A DNA stretch of 55,798 nt, taken from the IMG/VR virus record IMGVR_UViG_3300036861_000985, positions 1 to 55,798 of that record. One strand, 5' to 3'. The notes below the pieces were generated by a model that was not told the origin of the DNA, searched no databases, and was given only the letters and a program-made list of their open reading frames with translations. Source of the stretch: a virus. This document shows positions 15,596 to 23,613 of the stretch, piece after piece; position 1 is the first letter of the stretch, and the number at the start of each line of letters is the position of its first letter. The translations under genes and the position numbers were made by a program.

Positions 15596-16590
15596 GCTCT
15601 CGTCCTCCGGGGCATCCACTGCGCTTCCCGCTCGCGGACGCGCCAGTGATTCTCCCTAACCTCTTCGGCATGCGCCGCGCACGCGTGGAACTTCTCGTCG
15701 TCTTCCTCGCGTGCACAACGCGAACAGCCGCACGTGTACGCTGCCTGCGCCGGACAGGCGTCGCACTTGCGTTCGAAGAAACGACGATTTAGGCGCGCGT
15801 CGAGTTCCGTGTAGAGCGTCACGGGATCGCAGCACGAAAGCCCGCTCATCTGCCCGTCGTTCAGCTCGACGACCATCCAGCCACCCTCGGCTTTCTCTGC
15901 AACGTCGACGACGTAGAAGCGGGCCTTGTCGCCGATGCGCGCAATCACTTCGTCGAGAACAGGGCCGCGTCCAGGAAGCACGGGCAGAAGGCCGCGGTCG
16001 AGAAGGTCGCCAACGTGCTCCGCCCAGTAGAAGCCGCCCGTCAAGATCTCGCCGTCGCACACGAAGAATCGGTACTCGTGCGAGATCGGGATCCCACCGA
16101 TGCCCTCGCCGAAGGACCGCAGCGGCACATACGGCCGAGCGTAGATCGTCTGGTCTTGCAGAAGCCCGTCCTCCACGAGCCGGCTGCGCACCGCGATCGC
16201 TTCGGCCTTGCCCTGCGCGAACATGTGCGTGCGCCAGCGCCCCTTGCGGGAGTTCGTCTCGCCCTTGACGACGTACGCCTGATCCTCCAGCAGCGTCTCG
16301 AACCGGTCGATCGCCGGAGGCGTCAGCCCTTCGAGGTCGCGCGACCACTGCGAGATGTCGGCGATGTAGCGATGCTGCGCGAGGTTGTTGATGAGCGCCC
16401 CGCCCGACAGCCGCACATCGGCGTCCAGCTCCTCGTAGTACGGCAGCACCGAGTAGCGGCCGATGACGAGATCGCCCGGACGGACCTGCGTGCGCGACGA
16501 CAGCACGCGGTCCGCCCCAAAGACCGCGAACATCGCGCGAACCTCGGCCTCTTCCGCGAGGGACGAGCGCTGCAGGATTACCGAGCGCAT
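15592..16590 (-). CDS. ATP-grasp domain protein (R2K-type)
   Basis: This 332-residue protein resembles ATP-grasp ligases of the R2K clade. It has the nucleotide-binding segments DQAYVVKGETNSRKGRW, EYRFFVCDGEILTGGFYW and WMVVELNDGQMSGLS, the last supplying the metal-binding E-x-N. The family joins a carboxylate to an amine or thiol using ATP. C-terminal Cys clusters (CDACPAQ, CGCSRC) form an added zinc-binding tail not usual for the core fold. It sits next to the CoaB/aldolase fusion, which hints at a small-molecule or peptide modification. Confidence 0.78.
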   Translation of the reverse strand: MRSVILQRSSLAEEAEVRAMFAVFGADRVLSSRTQVRPGDLVIGRYSVLPYYEELDADVRLSGGALINNLAQHRYIADISQWSRDLEGLTPPAIDRFETLLEDQAYVVKGETNSRKGRWRTHMFAQGKAEAIAVRSRLVEDGLLQDQTIYARPYVPLRSFGEGIGGIPISHEYRFFVCDGEILTGGFYWAEHVGDLLDRGLLPVLPGRGPVLDEVIARIGDKARFYVVDVAEKAEGGWMVVELNDGQMSGLSCCDPVTLYTELDARLNRRFFERKCDACPAQAAYTCGCSRCAREEDDEKFHACAAHAEEVRENHWRVREREAQWMPRRTRA

Positions 16591-16593
16591 GAC

Positions 16594-17889
16594 CTAGACG
16601 TGGACCTCGGACGTCGAGCGTTCGAGGTCGAAGTGCTTCTCGATGAAGTCGATCACGACCTGCGGATCGATGTCGCGCGAGAAGACGATGTTCGGGCCGT
16701 GCCCGTCGAGCATCACCGCGCCGAGCGGCAGCGTCGCTCCGCCGACGAGACGGATCCCGGCCGCCGCGTTCTGCCCGCACTCGTGCGAGCCGCACTCGAA
16801 GAGACGCTGCGACCGCACGCTCAGCTCCTTCTCAGCACCGGGGCGCACCGGGCAGTGGAAGTGCACGATGCAGTCGAGCCCCGGATGGTCACGAAAGATG
16901 GCTCGCTGTGACTGGCCGCCGACCGACGGCTTCGCTCCGTAGGCGATGACCTCGTCGTCACCCTTCGGCTCGATCACCACGAGCCCCGTCGTGTCCAGCT
17001 CGTTGAAGTTCGAGCGACGGATACTCGTCGCGATCTTCCCGTCCCCCATCTTGAACGCGAAGTGCCCGACCGTCTTCCCCATGAACGGCTTGTACGCTCC
17101 GCGCTCGATGCAGTGGTCCACGACGGTCCGAAGCGACGCCGGCACCGAGCTGCCACGCCAGTCCATCGGGCTGCCCTCCACGACCGTGGACCGCGTGAAG
17201 CGCAGCGCCGACCGCGCGACGGTCATCTCGACCAACTCGCGCAGCGCAGCGCCACGGTCCTTCGTCGCGCTGTACGGCGCCTCTTCGGGCGTGACGATCA
17301 TGTTCAGACGCGTGTGGACGTCGTTCGCGAGCACGAGGTTGCACGAGGCGCCCTTGAGCAGCCTGAGCCCCGCCCGGAACTGCTCCTGCGGCGCGAGCCC
17401 CGACGTCGTCTTGAAGCCGACGAGGAAGATGTCCTTCCGCTCCTTGCGGATGCGTCCGATGAGCTTGTCGGCCGGCGTGAGGCGAAGATCGTGCTTCCCC
17501 AGATCCGTCTTCAGTCGGAGCTGGTCCTTGCCCGACGGCTGCACCGAGCCATCGGCGGCGACGACGCCTGCCGTCCAGTCGCAGAGCGCGACGCTCATGA
17601 AGATCACGTGGCGCGCGTCACGATCCTCGTCGTCGAGCAGATCGCTGATGATGTTGCGGTTGATCGAGTCCCAGACGTCCTCGTTCGTCTCGAGGCTGCT
17701 ACCGGACGACGCCATCTTCGTCAGGTAGAGGTGGGCGATGTCACGGTTGCTCTTCCTCGCGATCATGTCGTCGATGACGAGCCGCTCGATCTGCCGTGCC
17801 GTGTGCCCGTAGGCCGGCGCGGAAATCGCGAGATGAGGCCGCACGTGGAACACCGTGCCGCCGCCGTAGATGTGGAAGATGCGTTTCAT
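16594..17889 (-). CDS. fusion of CoaB-like ligase domain and class II aldolase domain
   Basis: The first ~215 residues look like the phosphopantothenate-cysteine ligase (CoaB) fold: IFHIYGGGTVFHVRPHLA, VALCDWTAG, FLVGFKTTSG and NLVLANDVHTR. The remainder (~residue 245 to the end, 431 in all) is a class II aldolase/adducin-like domain: GKTVGHFAFKMGDG, FNELDTTGLVVI, CIVHFHCP with the zinc-binding His pair, and a later Cys/His-rich stretch. The ATG at 17889 follows a GGAGAT site. The domain order is unusual; the product of such a fusion is not known to me. Confidence 0.75.
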   Translation of the reverse strand: MKRIFHIYGGGTVFHVRPHLAISAPAYGHTARQIERLVIDDMIARKSNRDIAHLYLTKMASSGSSLETNEDVWDSINRNIISDLLDDEDRDARHVIFMSVALCDWTAGVVAADGSVQPSGKDQLRLKTDLGKHDLRLTPADKLIGRIRKERKDIFLVGFKTTSGLAPQEQFRAGLRLLKGASCNLVLANDVHTRLNMIVTPEEAPYSATKDRGAALRELVEMTVARSALRFTRSTVVEGSPMDWRGSSVPASLRTVVDHCIERGAYKPFMGKTVGHFAFKMGDGKIATSIRRSNFNELDTTGLVVIEPKGDDEVIAYGAKPSVGGQSQRAIFRDHPGLDCIVHFHCPVRPGAEKELSVRSQRLFECGSHECGQNAAAGIRLVGGATLPLGAVMLDGHGPNIVFSRDIDPQVVIDFIEKHFDLERSTSEVHV

Positions 17890-17911
17890 GTGATCTCCTT
17901 GATCGTGGGCA

Positions 17912-18274
17912 TCACGCCGCTCTCCGAGCCTCGATGCGAACACGGAGAGCGGCGAGCGCGTCGAGCACCTTCCGAAACTGCCGCTCCTTGCATCGGGAGA
18001 AAACGTGATCGTCGTCGAAGGAGTCGACGAAGACGTGCGTGGCACCGCGTGCCGCGGCCTTCATGTACTCGACGGCACGCTCATAGAGCTTCGCGGCGCG
18101 GTGTTCGTCGTTCTCCCAGGTGACGTACGTACGATGGAACTCGTCGAGCCGCCGCAGCTCAGCGCCGCGCTTCGCCCACTTCGCCTCGATGTGAAGACGG
18201 TACTCCGTCGCGGCACGGTATGCAGCGACCGCATCCGTCAAGAGATCCGTGTCGAGCGGAGGCAGGCGCGTCAT
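17912..18274 (-). CDS. hypothetical helical protein, 120 aa
   Basis: Almost wholly alpha-helical with many Arg, Ala and Glu residues. ATG at 18274 overlaps the upstream stop (ATGA). No family recognised. Confidence 0.65.
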   Translation of the reverse strand: MTRLPPLDTDLLTDAVAAYRAATEYRLHIEAKWAKRGAELRRLDEFHRTYVTWENDEHRAAKLYERAVEYMKAAARGATHVFVDSFDDDHVFSRCKERQFRKVLDALAALRVRIEARRAA

Positions 18275-18609
18275 TCTTGCGAGTCCCGATGCTGCTGTTG
18301 CCGCTTGATGTCGATGCCGATCGCGTCGCCGATGATGCGCAGGAACGGCCACGGGCCGTGCGGACATCCTGCGTAGACCTCACCAGCGAGGAAAATGTCG
18401 CGGCACACCGGGCACACGATGCACGGTACGAGCGGAACGTTCCGGCCTTCACGAAACACGATGCAGTCAGCGTTCAGACGCAACACGGAGCCGCAGAAAC
18501 AGGTAAACGTGACGTCCGGGATCGGGCCGAGCCCATTTCGTGCGTCACTCACCACGACCGGAGAAGGCTCGCGGAGCAGCCATCGTTTCAGCGTGCGGAG
18601 CATCGTCAT
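18271..18609 (-). CDS. zinc-binding protein, 112 aa
   Basis: Cys pairs CFCG and CIVCPVC, plus a later CPHG, are arranged as one or two zinc ribbons. ATG at 18609 overlaps the upstream stop (ATGA). It follows a DnaJ-type zinc finger gene. Function unknown. Confidence 0.7.
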   Translation of the reverse strand: MTMLRTLKRWLLREPSPVVVSDARNGLGPIPDVTFTCFCGSVLRLNADCIVFREGRNVPLVPCIVCPVCRDIFLAGEVYAGCPHGPWPFLRIIGDAIGIDIKRQQQHRDSQE

Positions 18610-18893
18610 CCGAAGTTCTCCTCCGTGACATCGACCGGCACCTTGAACTGCTTGAAGAGCCACGTGCAGCACAGCTCGCACAGCCGGAACTGGTAACGCG
18701 CCATATCGTTCAGCACCGGGCTGCTGTAGCCACCCGTCACCTCACCTCTGAGCCCGTAGGGCCCGAACGCGTTCTCCGGCACGCAGCTCCCGCCGCAGCG
18801 GTTACAGGTGACGTCCGTCGTCACCTTCCCCGTGCCCTTGCACGTGTTGCACGCCTTAGTGGTGACGACCCTGCGCTTCTTGGGCGTTCGCAT
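18606..18893 (-). CDS. DnaJ-type zinc-finger protein, 95 aa
   Basis: Residues 15-35 read as one and a half DnaJ Cys repeats (CNTCKGTGKV, then CNRCGGSC), without any J domain; a second pair (CELC) lies near the C-terminus. In DnaJ such repeats bind unfolded protein. It is the first gene after the operator-type promoter at 18902-18930, with the ATG eight bases from the -10. Confidence 0.75.
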   Translation of the reverse strand: MRTPKKRRVVTTKACNTCKGTGKVTTDVTCNRCGGSCVPENAFGPYGLRGEVTGGYSSPVLNDMARYQFRLCELCCTWLFKQFKVPVDVTEENFG

Positions 18894-18901
18894 CAGAGCG
18901 G

Positions 18902-18930
18902 ACGCTACTTCCTGTCCGACACCATGTCAA
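18902..18930 (-). promoter_or_regulatory. operator-type promoter of the 18893 operon
   Basis: Minus strand: TTGACA (18930-18925), one base, GGTGTCCGACAGG (18923-18911), then TAGCGT (18907-18902). The ATG at 18893 begins nine bases after the -10, implying a leaderless message. The operator has one arm altered relative to CCTGTCCGACAGG. Confidence 0.75.
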
Positions 18931-18937
18931 GCTCGTG

Positions 18938-19195
18938 CTACTCACCGTACTCGTGCGCGGGCGAGCTGCCGACGACCTGGCACGCGACGGCGCCTTGCTC
19001 GACGACGGCGATGCAGTCGAGACGACCACAGGGGCAGGGCTTGGACGCTCCCGCGTCACGCGACGAGAGCGCGAGGATAGTGCGTTCACACTTGCTGCTG
19101 CGCCAATACTTCGGTCCGCCCGGCATCGAGTCAGCCCTGTGCGCCGCGCCGCAGGCGGCAAGACAGGCGGTGAGCAGAGCAATGTGGATCCTCAC
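18938..19195 (-). CDS. small lipoprotein, 85 aa
   Basis: A signal peptide with lipobox (IALLTACLAAC, cleavage before the Cys at residue 15) makes this a predicted membrane-anchored lipoprotein. The mature part has five more Cys (KCER, CPCGRLDC, ACQV), which may form disulfides in the periplasm. It ends the third operon, upstream of the 18893 promoter. It could be an exclusion protein or a spanin-like partner, but no spanin partner gene was found. Confidence 0.7.
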   Translation of the reverse strand: MRIHIALLTACLAACGAAHRADSMPGGPKYWRSSKCERTILALSSRDAGASKPCPCGRLDCIAVVEQGAVACQVVGSSPAHEYGE

Positions 19196-19522
19196 CAGCC
19201 AAGGCTAGCTGCTCCGCGAGGGGCCGCCGTCACAGGTACGTAAGATCTGCCGCCGCTGATTGGCCTCCGGTAGCGCGCCGTCCGTGAGAACACATCGGCG
19301 TTCCGCCGGCCACGCCGGCGGCTCGCCTAACCCAGACCCGTCAGCTCGCCGTCCGTATCTCCGTCAGCGCCACGTAGTGGTCTCGCGTTGGCTGGAGCCG
19401 GAGCTGCCTGGGCCCCTGTCACGACTCCGTCAGCGCTGGTCAACGTGGATGAGGTCGTTGTGGCACCGCACGGGAGAACGAGTGGGCGCGTCGGCATCGG
19501 AAGCCTTGAAGTTGGCACCGCG
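19196..19522. other. non-coding stretch between lipoprotein gene and MBL gene
   Basis: About 330 bases without a convincing gene. Open frames exist on both strands but are low-complexity and lack starts in context. It likely contains the boundary of the inserted MBL cassette. No repeat, terminator or attachment core is obvious. Confidence 0.5.
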
Positions 19523-20602
19523 TCAGCGCGGATGCAGACGACGTGCGGGCTTGAACACCCGTGTCTCAATCGACTCAGACGCACGGCAGCGGTACCTGAT
19601 CTGACCCACGCCGGCTACCTCGGCCGGGCCAGCCGGAGCAACGGATTCAAAAGGGGTGTCTCGCGGATCCGCGTCTCCAAATTTCCCAAGAAGATGCTCC
19701 GCCGCAGCGGTAACATGAATGGTTTGTGCAAAACGCGCGATCTGCCGCAGCTCGCGCTCTCTGGGAAGACTACCGTGCGAACACGGATACGGCGTGACAG
19801 CGACACGGAGTCGACCAGACCCCTTGCCGAACACCTCCCAGGCGTTCTCCAGCAAGGCCGTCTTGCTGCCGTGATGCCCTGCCTTTACTATGTCGCACGA
19901 GAGATCAATCCCGAGCCGGAGAATGGCCCCCCAACCCGTCTGGCCCCTGGGCACGTCACTCATGAGTACCGCCCGAGCCACGCCGCTATCAAATAGCATC
20001 GCGGCCGCGCACCGATTCTCGTCAAAGCGCGTCTTCTCGTCGCCCTTGATTGCCTTATTCATAGCAATACTGGCTGCGAGGCCCTGGCTGGCCACGGGAG
20101 AGAGCACCTTCAAGCTCCAACCAGCCTGGCTCGGGGGAAGGTGAACCAAAGCAGACAGCAGAACCGCCGGCATTCCGTGCGACTTCTTCGAATCAAGGAA
20201 GCTAATCACGTCGAATACGTCGCTGGTTGTCCGTGCGGTCTCTTGTCCGCCTGAGCGAGCGACCAGCATGGCCTCAACGTCCTCTCGCATGATGATCCAG
20301 GGGAGTCCCACCGTGAAGCCCGGCCGCCAGTACCGACGCAACAGGTCACCGGCACCAGCAGTGTGATCTTCGTGCCAGTGCGTCAGGAGCAGGCCGTACA
20401 CGTTGGCTGGGGACACACCGATCTTGTCGAAGTACCATTCCGCAACAGGCCTAGGGGTGCCGCCGTCCAGTACCCGGTGAGAGTCGATGACGATCCATTC
20501 GTCTGCATCCGCCGGCTTCAGAACGATGCACTCGCCCTTGCCCGGTCCGAATACCGACACCTCGAGTTGATCTCGCCCGGGGGGCTGGAACTGCTCATTC
20601 AC
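19523..20602 (-). CDS. MBL-fold metallo-hydrolase (ComEC C-terminal-like)
   Basis: The 359-residue protein has the metallo-beta-lactamase signature LLTHWHEDHTAGAGDLL, then ARAVLMSDVP and IVKAGHHGSK, the pattern of ComEC/Rec2-type MBL domains. These cleave phosphoester bonds in nucleic acid or nucleotides. The GTG at 20602 overlaps the upstream stop by 8 bases. Its codons are less GC-biased than those of flanking genes, and it forms a three-gene set with 20595-21128 and 21125-21676, suggesting recent transfer as a unit. Confidence 0.8.
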   Translation of the reverse strand: MNEQFQPPGRDQLEVSVFGPGKGECIVLKPADADEWIVIDSHRVLDGGTPRPVAEWYFDKIGVSPANVYGLLLTHWHEDHTAGAGDLLRRYWRPGFTVGLPWIIMREDVEAMLVARSGGQETARTTSDVFDVISFLDSKKSHGMPAVLLSALVHLPPSQAGWSLKVLSPVASQGLAASIAMNKAIKGDEKTRFDENRCAAAMLFDSGVARAVLMSDVPRGQTGWGAILRLGIDLSCDIVKAGHHGSKTALLENAWEVFGKGSGRLRVAVTPYPCSHGSLPRERELRQIARFAQTIHVTAAAEHLLGKFGDADPRDTPFESVAPAGPAEVAGVGQIRYRCRASESIETRVFKPARRLHPR

Positions 20603-21128
20603 CAGAACCCGCTCCGAGCAGCTCGTTGATCTTGCGGGAGAGCACCTGCACTCCCGCATCGATCGCCGCCGCGGGCAGCTTCCATTGAGAGGGTCGCAGA
20701 AAGCGCACCGAATATTTGGGATTCCCGCGCGCGTGTACGGCGACACGCACCGGCGCACCGGCTTCAGCAAACTCCCGTTCAGTCTCGGGGATCTTGTCGA
20801 ACGGAATGAACACAGCTCGGCTCGATCCATCGCGACTGGTAACGATGGCCTGCAGTCCACTCTCGTCGATCCAATCGACAAATCCGGAATAGTATTCGAT
20901 CAAACCCTCTGTACTCCGCAGTTCATGCTGAGTCCCCCGCAGCCTGCGAGGCGCGCTTCTACTGTCGAGCGCATGGTGAGACTCTTGCTCAGGAAGCAGC
21001 GTGCTCTTCTCGGCGGGTGTTCGCGGAGACACAGCATCCGGGCGCTTCTTCAAGACGTCAGCGGACATCACGGGGGAATCCTGCTGAACGTTCATCACTG
21101 ACTGCTGTGTCTGAATCACCTGGGTCAT
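20595..21128 (-). CDS. hypothetical protein of the MBL cassette, 177 aa
   Basis: The first ~75 residues are low complexity and probably disordered (Gln/Ser/Pro-rich). Residues ~78-155 look like a small beta-barrel (GFVDWIDESGLQAIVTSRDG, AVFIPFDKIP, APVRVAVHARG, YSVRFLRP). The ATG at 21128 overlaps the upstream stop (ATGA). It could be an adaptor between the MBL enzyme and the third protein; no known family recognised. Confidence 0.65.
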   Translation of the reverse strand: MTQVIQTQQSVMNVQQDSPVMSADVLKKRPDAVSPRTPAEKSTLLPEQESHHALDSRSAPRRLRGTQHELRSTEGLIEYYSGFVDWIDESGLQAIVTSRDGSSRAVFIPFDKIPETEREFAEAGAPVRVAVHARGNPKYSVRFLRPSQWKLPAAAIDAGVQVLSRKINELLGAGSGE

Positions 21129-21637
21129 CGGGCAGGCCCCTCCACGATCGCGTCACGCACGGTACGCGACCGTTCGAAAATAGCGTCCCACCTGTCGAAT
21201 ACTCGCTTCGACAGCTGGTCAGTGGTTCGCATTTCGGAGATTTCGTAATTTTGGTTGATGTAGACGCCTTCGGGCAGGAACACACTTTGCTCAAGTCTTA
21301 CGACGACGCCAAAATCATCCCACTGCGCGCGCACGACCGCACCAATCTTCGCGTTCGTTCCAACGACGCCCAGAAGCTGCTCGGAGGGCAGCCACGACCT
21401 AATTAGGTCGACGACATCGGTCCCCTGCTTACAGGCCACATGCTCTATGATATTGACGCCCGCCGTAGTGACCGGAGTGTGCGAGAGAAGCTTGAACACT
21501 GAAGCGGCGATAGCTCCGATGTCGGTAAACCAATCCTCGCTCGAAGTGGAGAGCATCCAGCGACTATCATCCACGCTCAGCTTGAGCGAACGAAAATTGA
21601 TAAGCGAGAGCCGCAGACACCGCTCCGTGATGTCCAC
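21125..21637 (-). CDS. hypothetical protein of the MBL cassette, probably 5'-truncated
   Basis: Open frame of about 170 residues from a GTG at 21637 (a TTG at 21676 is also in frame). The sequence has alternating strands and helices (AGVNIIEHVACKQ, KIGAVVRAQWDDFGVVVRLEQ). It overlaps the 3' end of the next gene upstream by 70-110 bases, an arrangement unlike the rest of the operon. The start may therefore have been lost at the left cassette junction, near 21600-21700. Confidence 0.55.
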   Translation of the reverse strand: MDITERCLRLSLINFRSLKLSVDDSRWMLSTSSEDWFTDIGAIAASVFKLLSHTPVTTAGVNIIEHVACKQGTDVVDLIRSWLPSEQLLGVVGTNAKIGAVVRAQWDDFGVVVRLEQSVFLPEGVYINQNYEISEMRTTDQLSKRVFDRWDAIFERSRTVRDAIVEGPAR

Positions 21638-22352
21638 GAGCGACCGCGGGCACGCGATGCCTCGGGCCGTCCTCAAGCGTACGGTGCCTCCAGAAGAAGT
21701 TCACGAGGCAGTTGGGCTCGTTGCACTCCGGCATGTTGCAGTCGGCCGGGTTGTCGGGATGCGAGTGCAGCGGTAGGTGGCACGTCGGATGGTCGGCCTT
21801 GGGAAGAAACTCGCACGCCACGTGACGCGAGAGAGGCAGAAAGCACGACGGGCCGCAGGAGTAAAGACGGATCCACCCATGACGTCGCGCGTTCGCGGCG
21901 TCGGATGAACGGTTGCCTTCTTCGTCAGGATCGCAGGTGGTCGGGCGACCAGGTCCGTTCTCGTAGTTGGTGACCCAGCGCTCGGCGCGGTCGATCTGCC
22001 GCACGCGGATGATGTTGCGCTCGTGCACGATGTCGCGGCGTCGCTCGGCCACGAACGGGAGCGTTCCGGGAAGGATGGGCTTGAAGATCGCGGAGTAGTT
22101 CATGGCGCCGCGCGCGATCGTGCTCCCGTGCTTCTCGAAGACACGCAGGACGAACTGGTAATCCGCGTCGTGGCTGTCCGACTCTCCGACGAGCCCCTTC
22201 GCCGGAATGCGCTGCGGACTCTCCGCGTACGCACGACTGCATTCGCTGTAGAACGCGGTCACGGCGACGAGCACGGTGAAGATCACCACCGCGTAGGCGA
22301 AGATGTTGACGGACACTGAGACGACTTGCTTGATCCGTTCCATGAACGTCAT
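21567..22352 (-). CDS. membrane-anchored Cys-rich protein, C-terminus probably altered at cassette junction
   Basis: An N-terminal transmembrane helix (VNIFAYAVVIFTVLVAVTAFYS) is followed by a soluble part with many Cys and His residues (CGPSCF, CHLPLHSHPDNPADCNMPECNEPNC). The last ~45 residues read into sequence that also encodes the start of the MBL cassette, so the original C-terminus has probably been replaced. ATG at 22352. Function unknown; it may bind metal outside the membrane. Confidence 0.65.
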   Translation of the reverse strand: MTFMERIKQVVSVSVNIFAYAVVIFTVLVAVTAFYSECSRAYAESPQRIPAKGLVGESDSHDADYQFVLRVFEKHGSTIARGAMNYSAIFKPILPGTLPFVAERRRDIVHERNIIRVRQIDRAERWVTNYENGPGRPTTCDPDEEGNRSSDAANARRHGWIRLYSCGPSCFLPLSRHVACEFLPKADHPTCHLPLHSHPDNPADCNMPECNEPNCLVNFFWRHRTLEDGPRHRVPAVARGHHGAVSAALAYQFSFAQAERG

Positions 22353-22361
22353 GTTAGACGA

Positions 22362-22811
22362 TCACGAGCGCGCTGCCATGAGCCCCGCGGACCGACACGT
22401 GCACTCGATGTTGTCGGCGATCAGCGACGACGCGATGTTCTGCACGAGCGCGTAGAGATCGATGAAGCTGTCGTCCGGATTGCCCGGTCCTGAGTACGCG
22501 TCGGCGAAGCCTGCGCCCTCGCGACCGTTCTTCCGAACGTTCCACGCGGCGACCTCCGGGATGTCGAAGAGCAACGCTTCGAGCCACGGATGCAGCACGC
22601 TGCGCCGAGGTTGGAGTTGGATGAACGGCGTGTGGTGGTACGGCGGCGCAAGACGCTCGAGGAGCGGGCTCGCGTAGAAGCGCTTCGTGACCTCTGCGAG
22701 CGCCTTGTCGAGACCCTCGGGGCCGGTCTCGTACGGGCTCTGCTGCACGGCCCAGCGGGCGACGTGCCCGCGCAAGCTCTTGATCATCACGACTACCAGC
22801 TTCGGCTCCAT
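22362..22811 (-). CDS. hypothetical protein, 149 aa
   Basis: Starts at ATG 22811 with beta-type sequence (KLVVVMIKSL), then mixed alpha/beta with CTCRSAG near the end. No family recognised. The gene lies between the DUF1653-like gene and the membrane protein at 21567. Confidence 0.65.
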   Translation of the reverse strand: MEPKLVVVMIKSLRGHVARWAVQQSPYETGPEGLDKALAEVTKRFYASPLLERLAPPYHHTPFIQLQPRRSVLHPWLEALLFDIPEVAAWNVRKNGREGAGFADAYSGPGNPDDSFIDLYALVQNIASSLIADNIECTCRSAGLMAARS

Positions 22812-22837
22812 GGTCTCCTCCTACTTGATCGTCTCGT

Positions 22838-23080
22838 CTACCATGCGTGGACACGCACGAAGCGAAGCCGTTCGTCGTCGCCCGTGCTCAGCTCCGGCAC
22901 CGGGCCGGCGAACTCCTTGAGCGTCCGATGCCGCATGCGGGGCGCGCCTGAGTTGACGCCTTGGACGCTTTCGTAGATCACCAGCTCCTCGCCGATGTCA
23001 TCGTTCCGCGAGATGCCGTAGACGAAATAAATTCCGCCCCTGTAGTGGCGGTAGAAGCCACGCGTGATCGCCTGGATCAT
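22838..23080 (-). CDS. DUF1653-like protein
   Basis: An 80-residue protein with the DUF1653 pattern: YRHYRGGIYFVYGISRN, ELVIYES, then a conserved F near the end. The family is widespread in bacteria and phages and has no agreed function. The ATG at 23080 overlaps the stop of the DUF3310 gene (ATGA). Confidence 0.75.
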   Translation of the reverse strand: MIQAITRGFYRHYRGGIYFVYGISRNDDIGEELVIYESVQGVNSGAPRMRHRTLKEFAGPVPELSTGDDERLRFVRVHAW

Positions 23081-23610
23081 TTCTTCGGCTCCGTTTCGAG
23101 GTTCGAGATCTCGCGCGCGAGATAGAATGCCGCCTTCCTCAAGTCCTGCAGCAGGCTCGCTCCGGGCTTCTTCCCGGCCCGCGAGATGTACTTCACCGTA
23201 TTGCCGAGATTGAAGCCCAGCTTCCAAGCCTCTATGACTTTTATCGCCTCGAAAGGATCGTCCTTCCCACCGTAGTGCGCCGGGTGGTTGACTGCCTCGC
23301 GCTTCTTCGAGGCGTCGTCATCGACCACGCTAGAGCTGAACTTCTGACAGGGGCAAGGTACCGCGCCCCGCGTATCGCGCGACGCGGTGCAACCGTTCTC
23401 GCCGTGCACGTGCGACTTGCGGTAGTGCCCGCACGTGCAGGGCTCGTATGAAGAGTGACCATCCACCGTCACGTTCAGCTCGAACTTCCGGCAAGCACAC
23501 TGGGCGCTCCCGTGCGTAGACCCTGCGTCGCACGCGTGTCGAAGCGTGCCGGTCACGTGGAACTTGCGGAAGTGGCCGCACGTGCAGGAGTCGTTCTCGT
23601 GTTCCGTCAT
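23077..23610 (-). CDS. DUF3310 protein with two N-terminal zinc-knuckle repeats
   Basis: The C-terminal ~70 residues are a DUF3310 domain (VNHPAHYGGKDDPFEAIKVI, NTVKYISRAGKK, LRKAAFYL), a phage domain often linked to nucleotide metabolism. The N-terminal half has two copies of a Cys/His unit, C-x-C-G-H-[FY]-R-K-x-H, ending in C-x-C-x-K-F, each probably binding zinc. ThyX lies directly downstream, so a link to dNTP metabolism is reasonable. Confidence 0.82.
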   Translation of the reverse strand: MTEHENDSCTCGHFRKFHVTGTLRHACDAGSTHGSAQCACRKFELNVTVDGHSSYEPCTCGHYRKSHVHGENGCTASRDTRGAVPCPCQKFSSSVVDDDASKKREAVNHPAHYGGKDDPFEAIKVIEAWKLGFNLGNTVKYISRAGKKPGASLLQDLRKAAFYLAREISNLETEPKK

Positions 23611-23613
23611 CGC

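Noticed and set aside
19327-19584. An 85-residue minus frame beside the MBL gene
   Set aside because: Low-complexity Thr/Ala/Pro-rich sequence overlapping the end of the MBL gene in another frame; no ribosome site in context.
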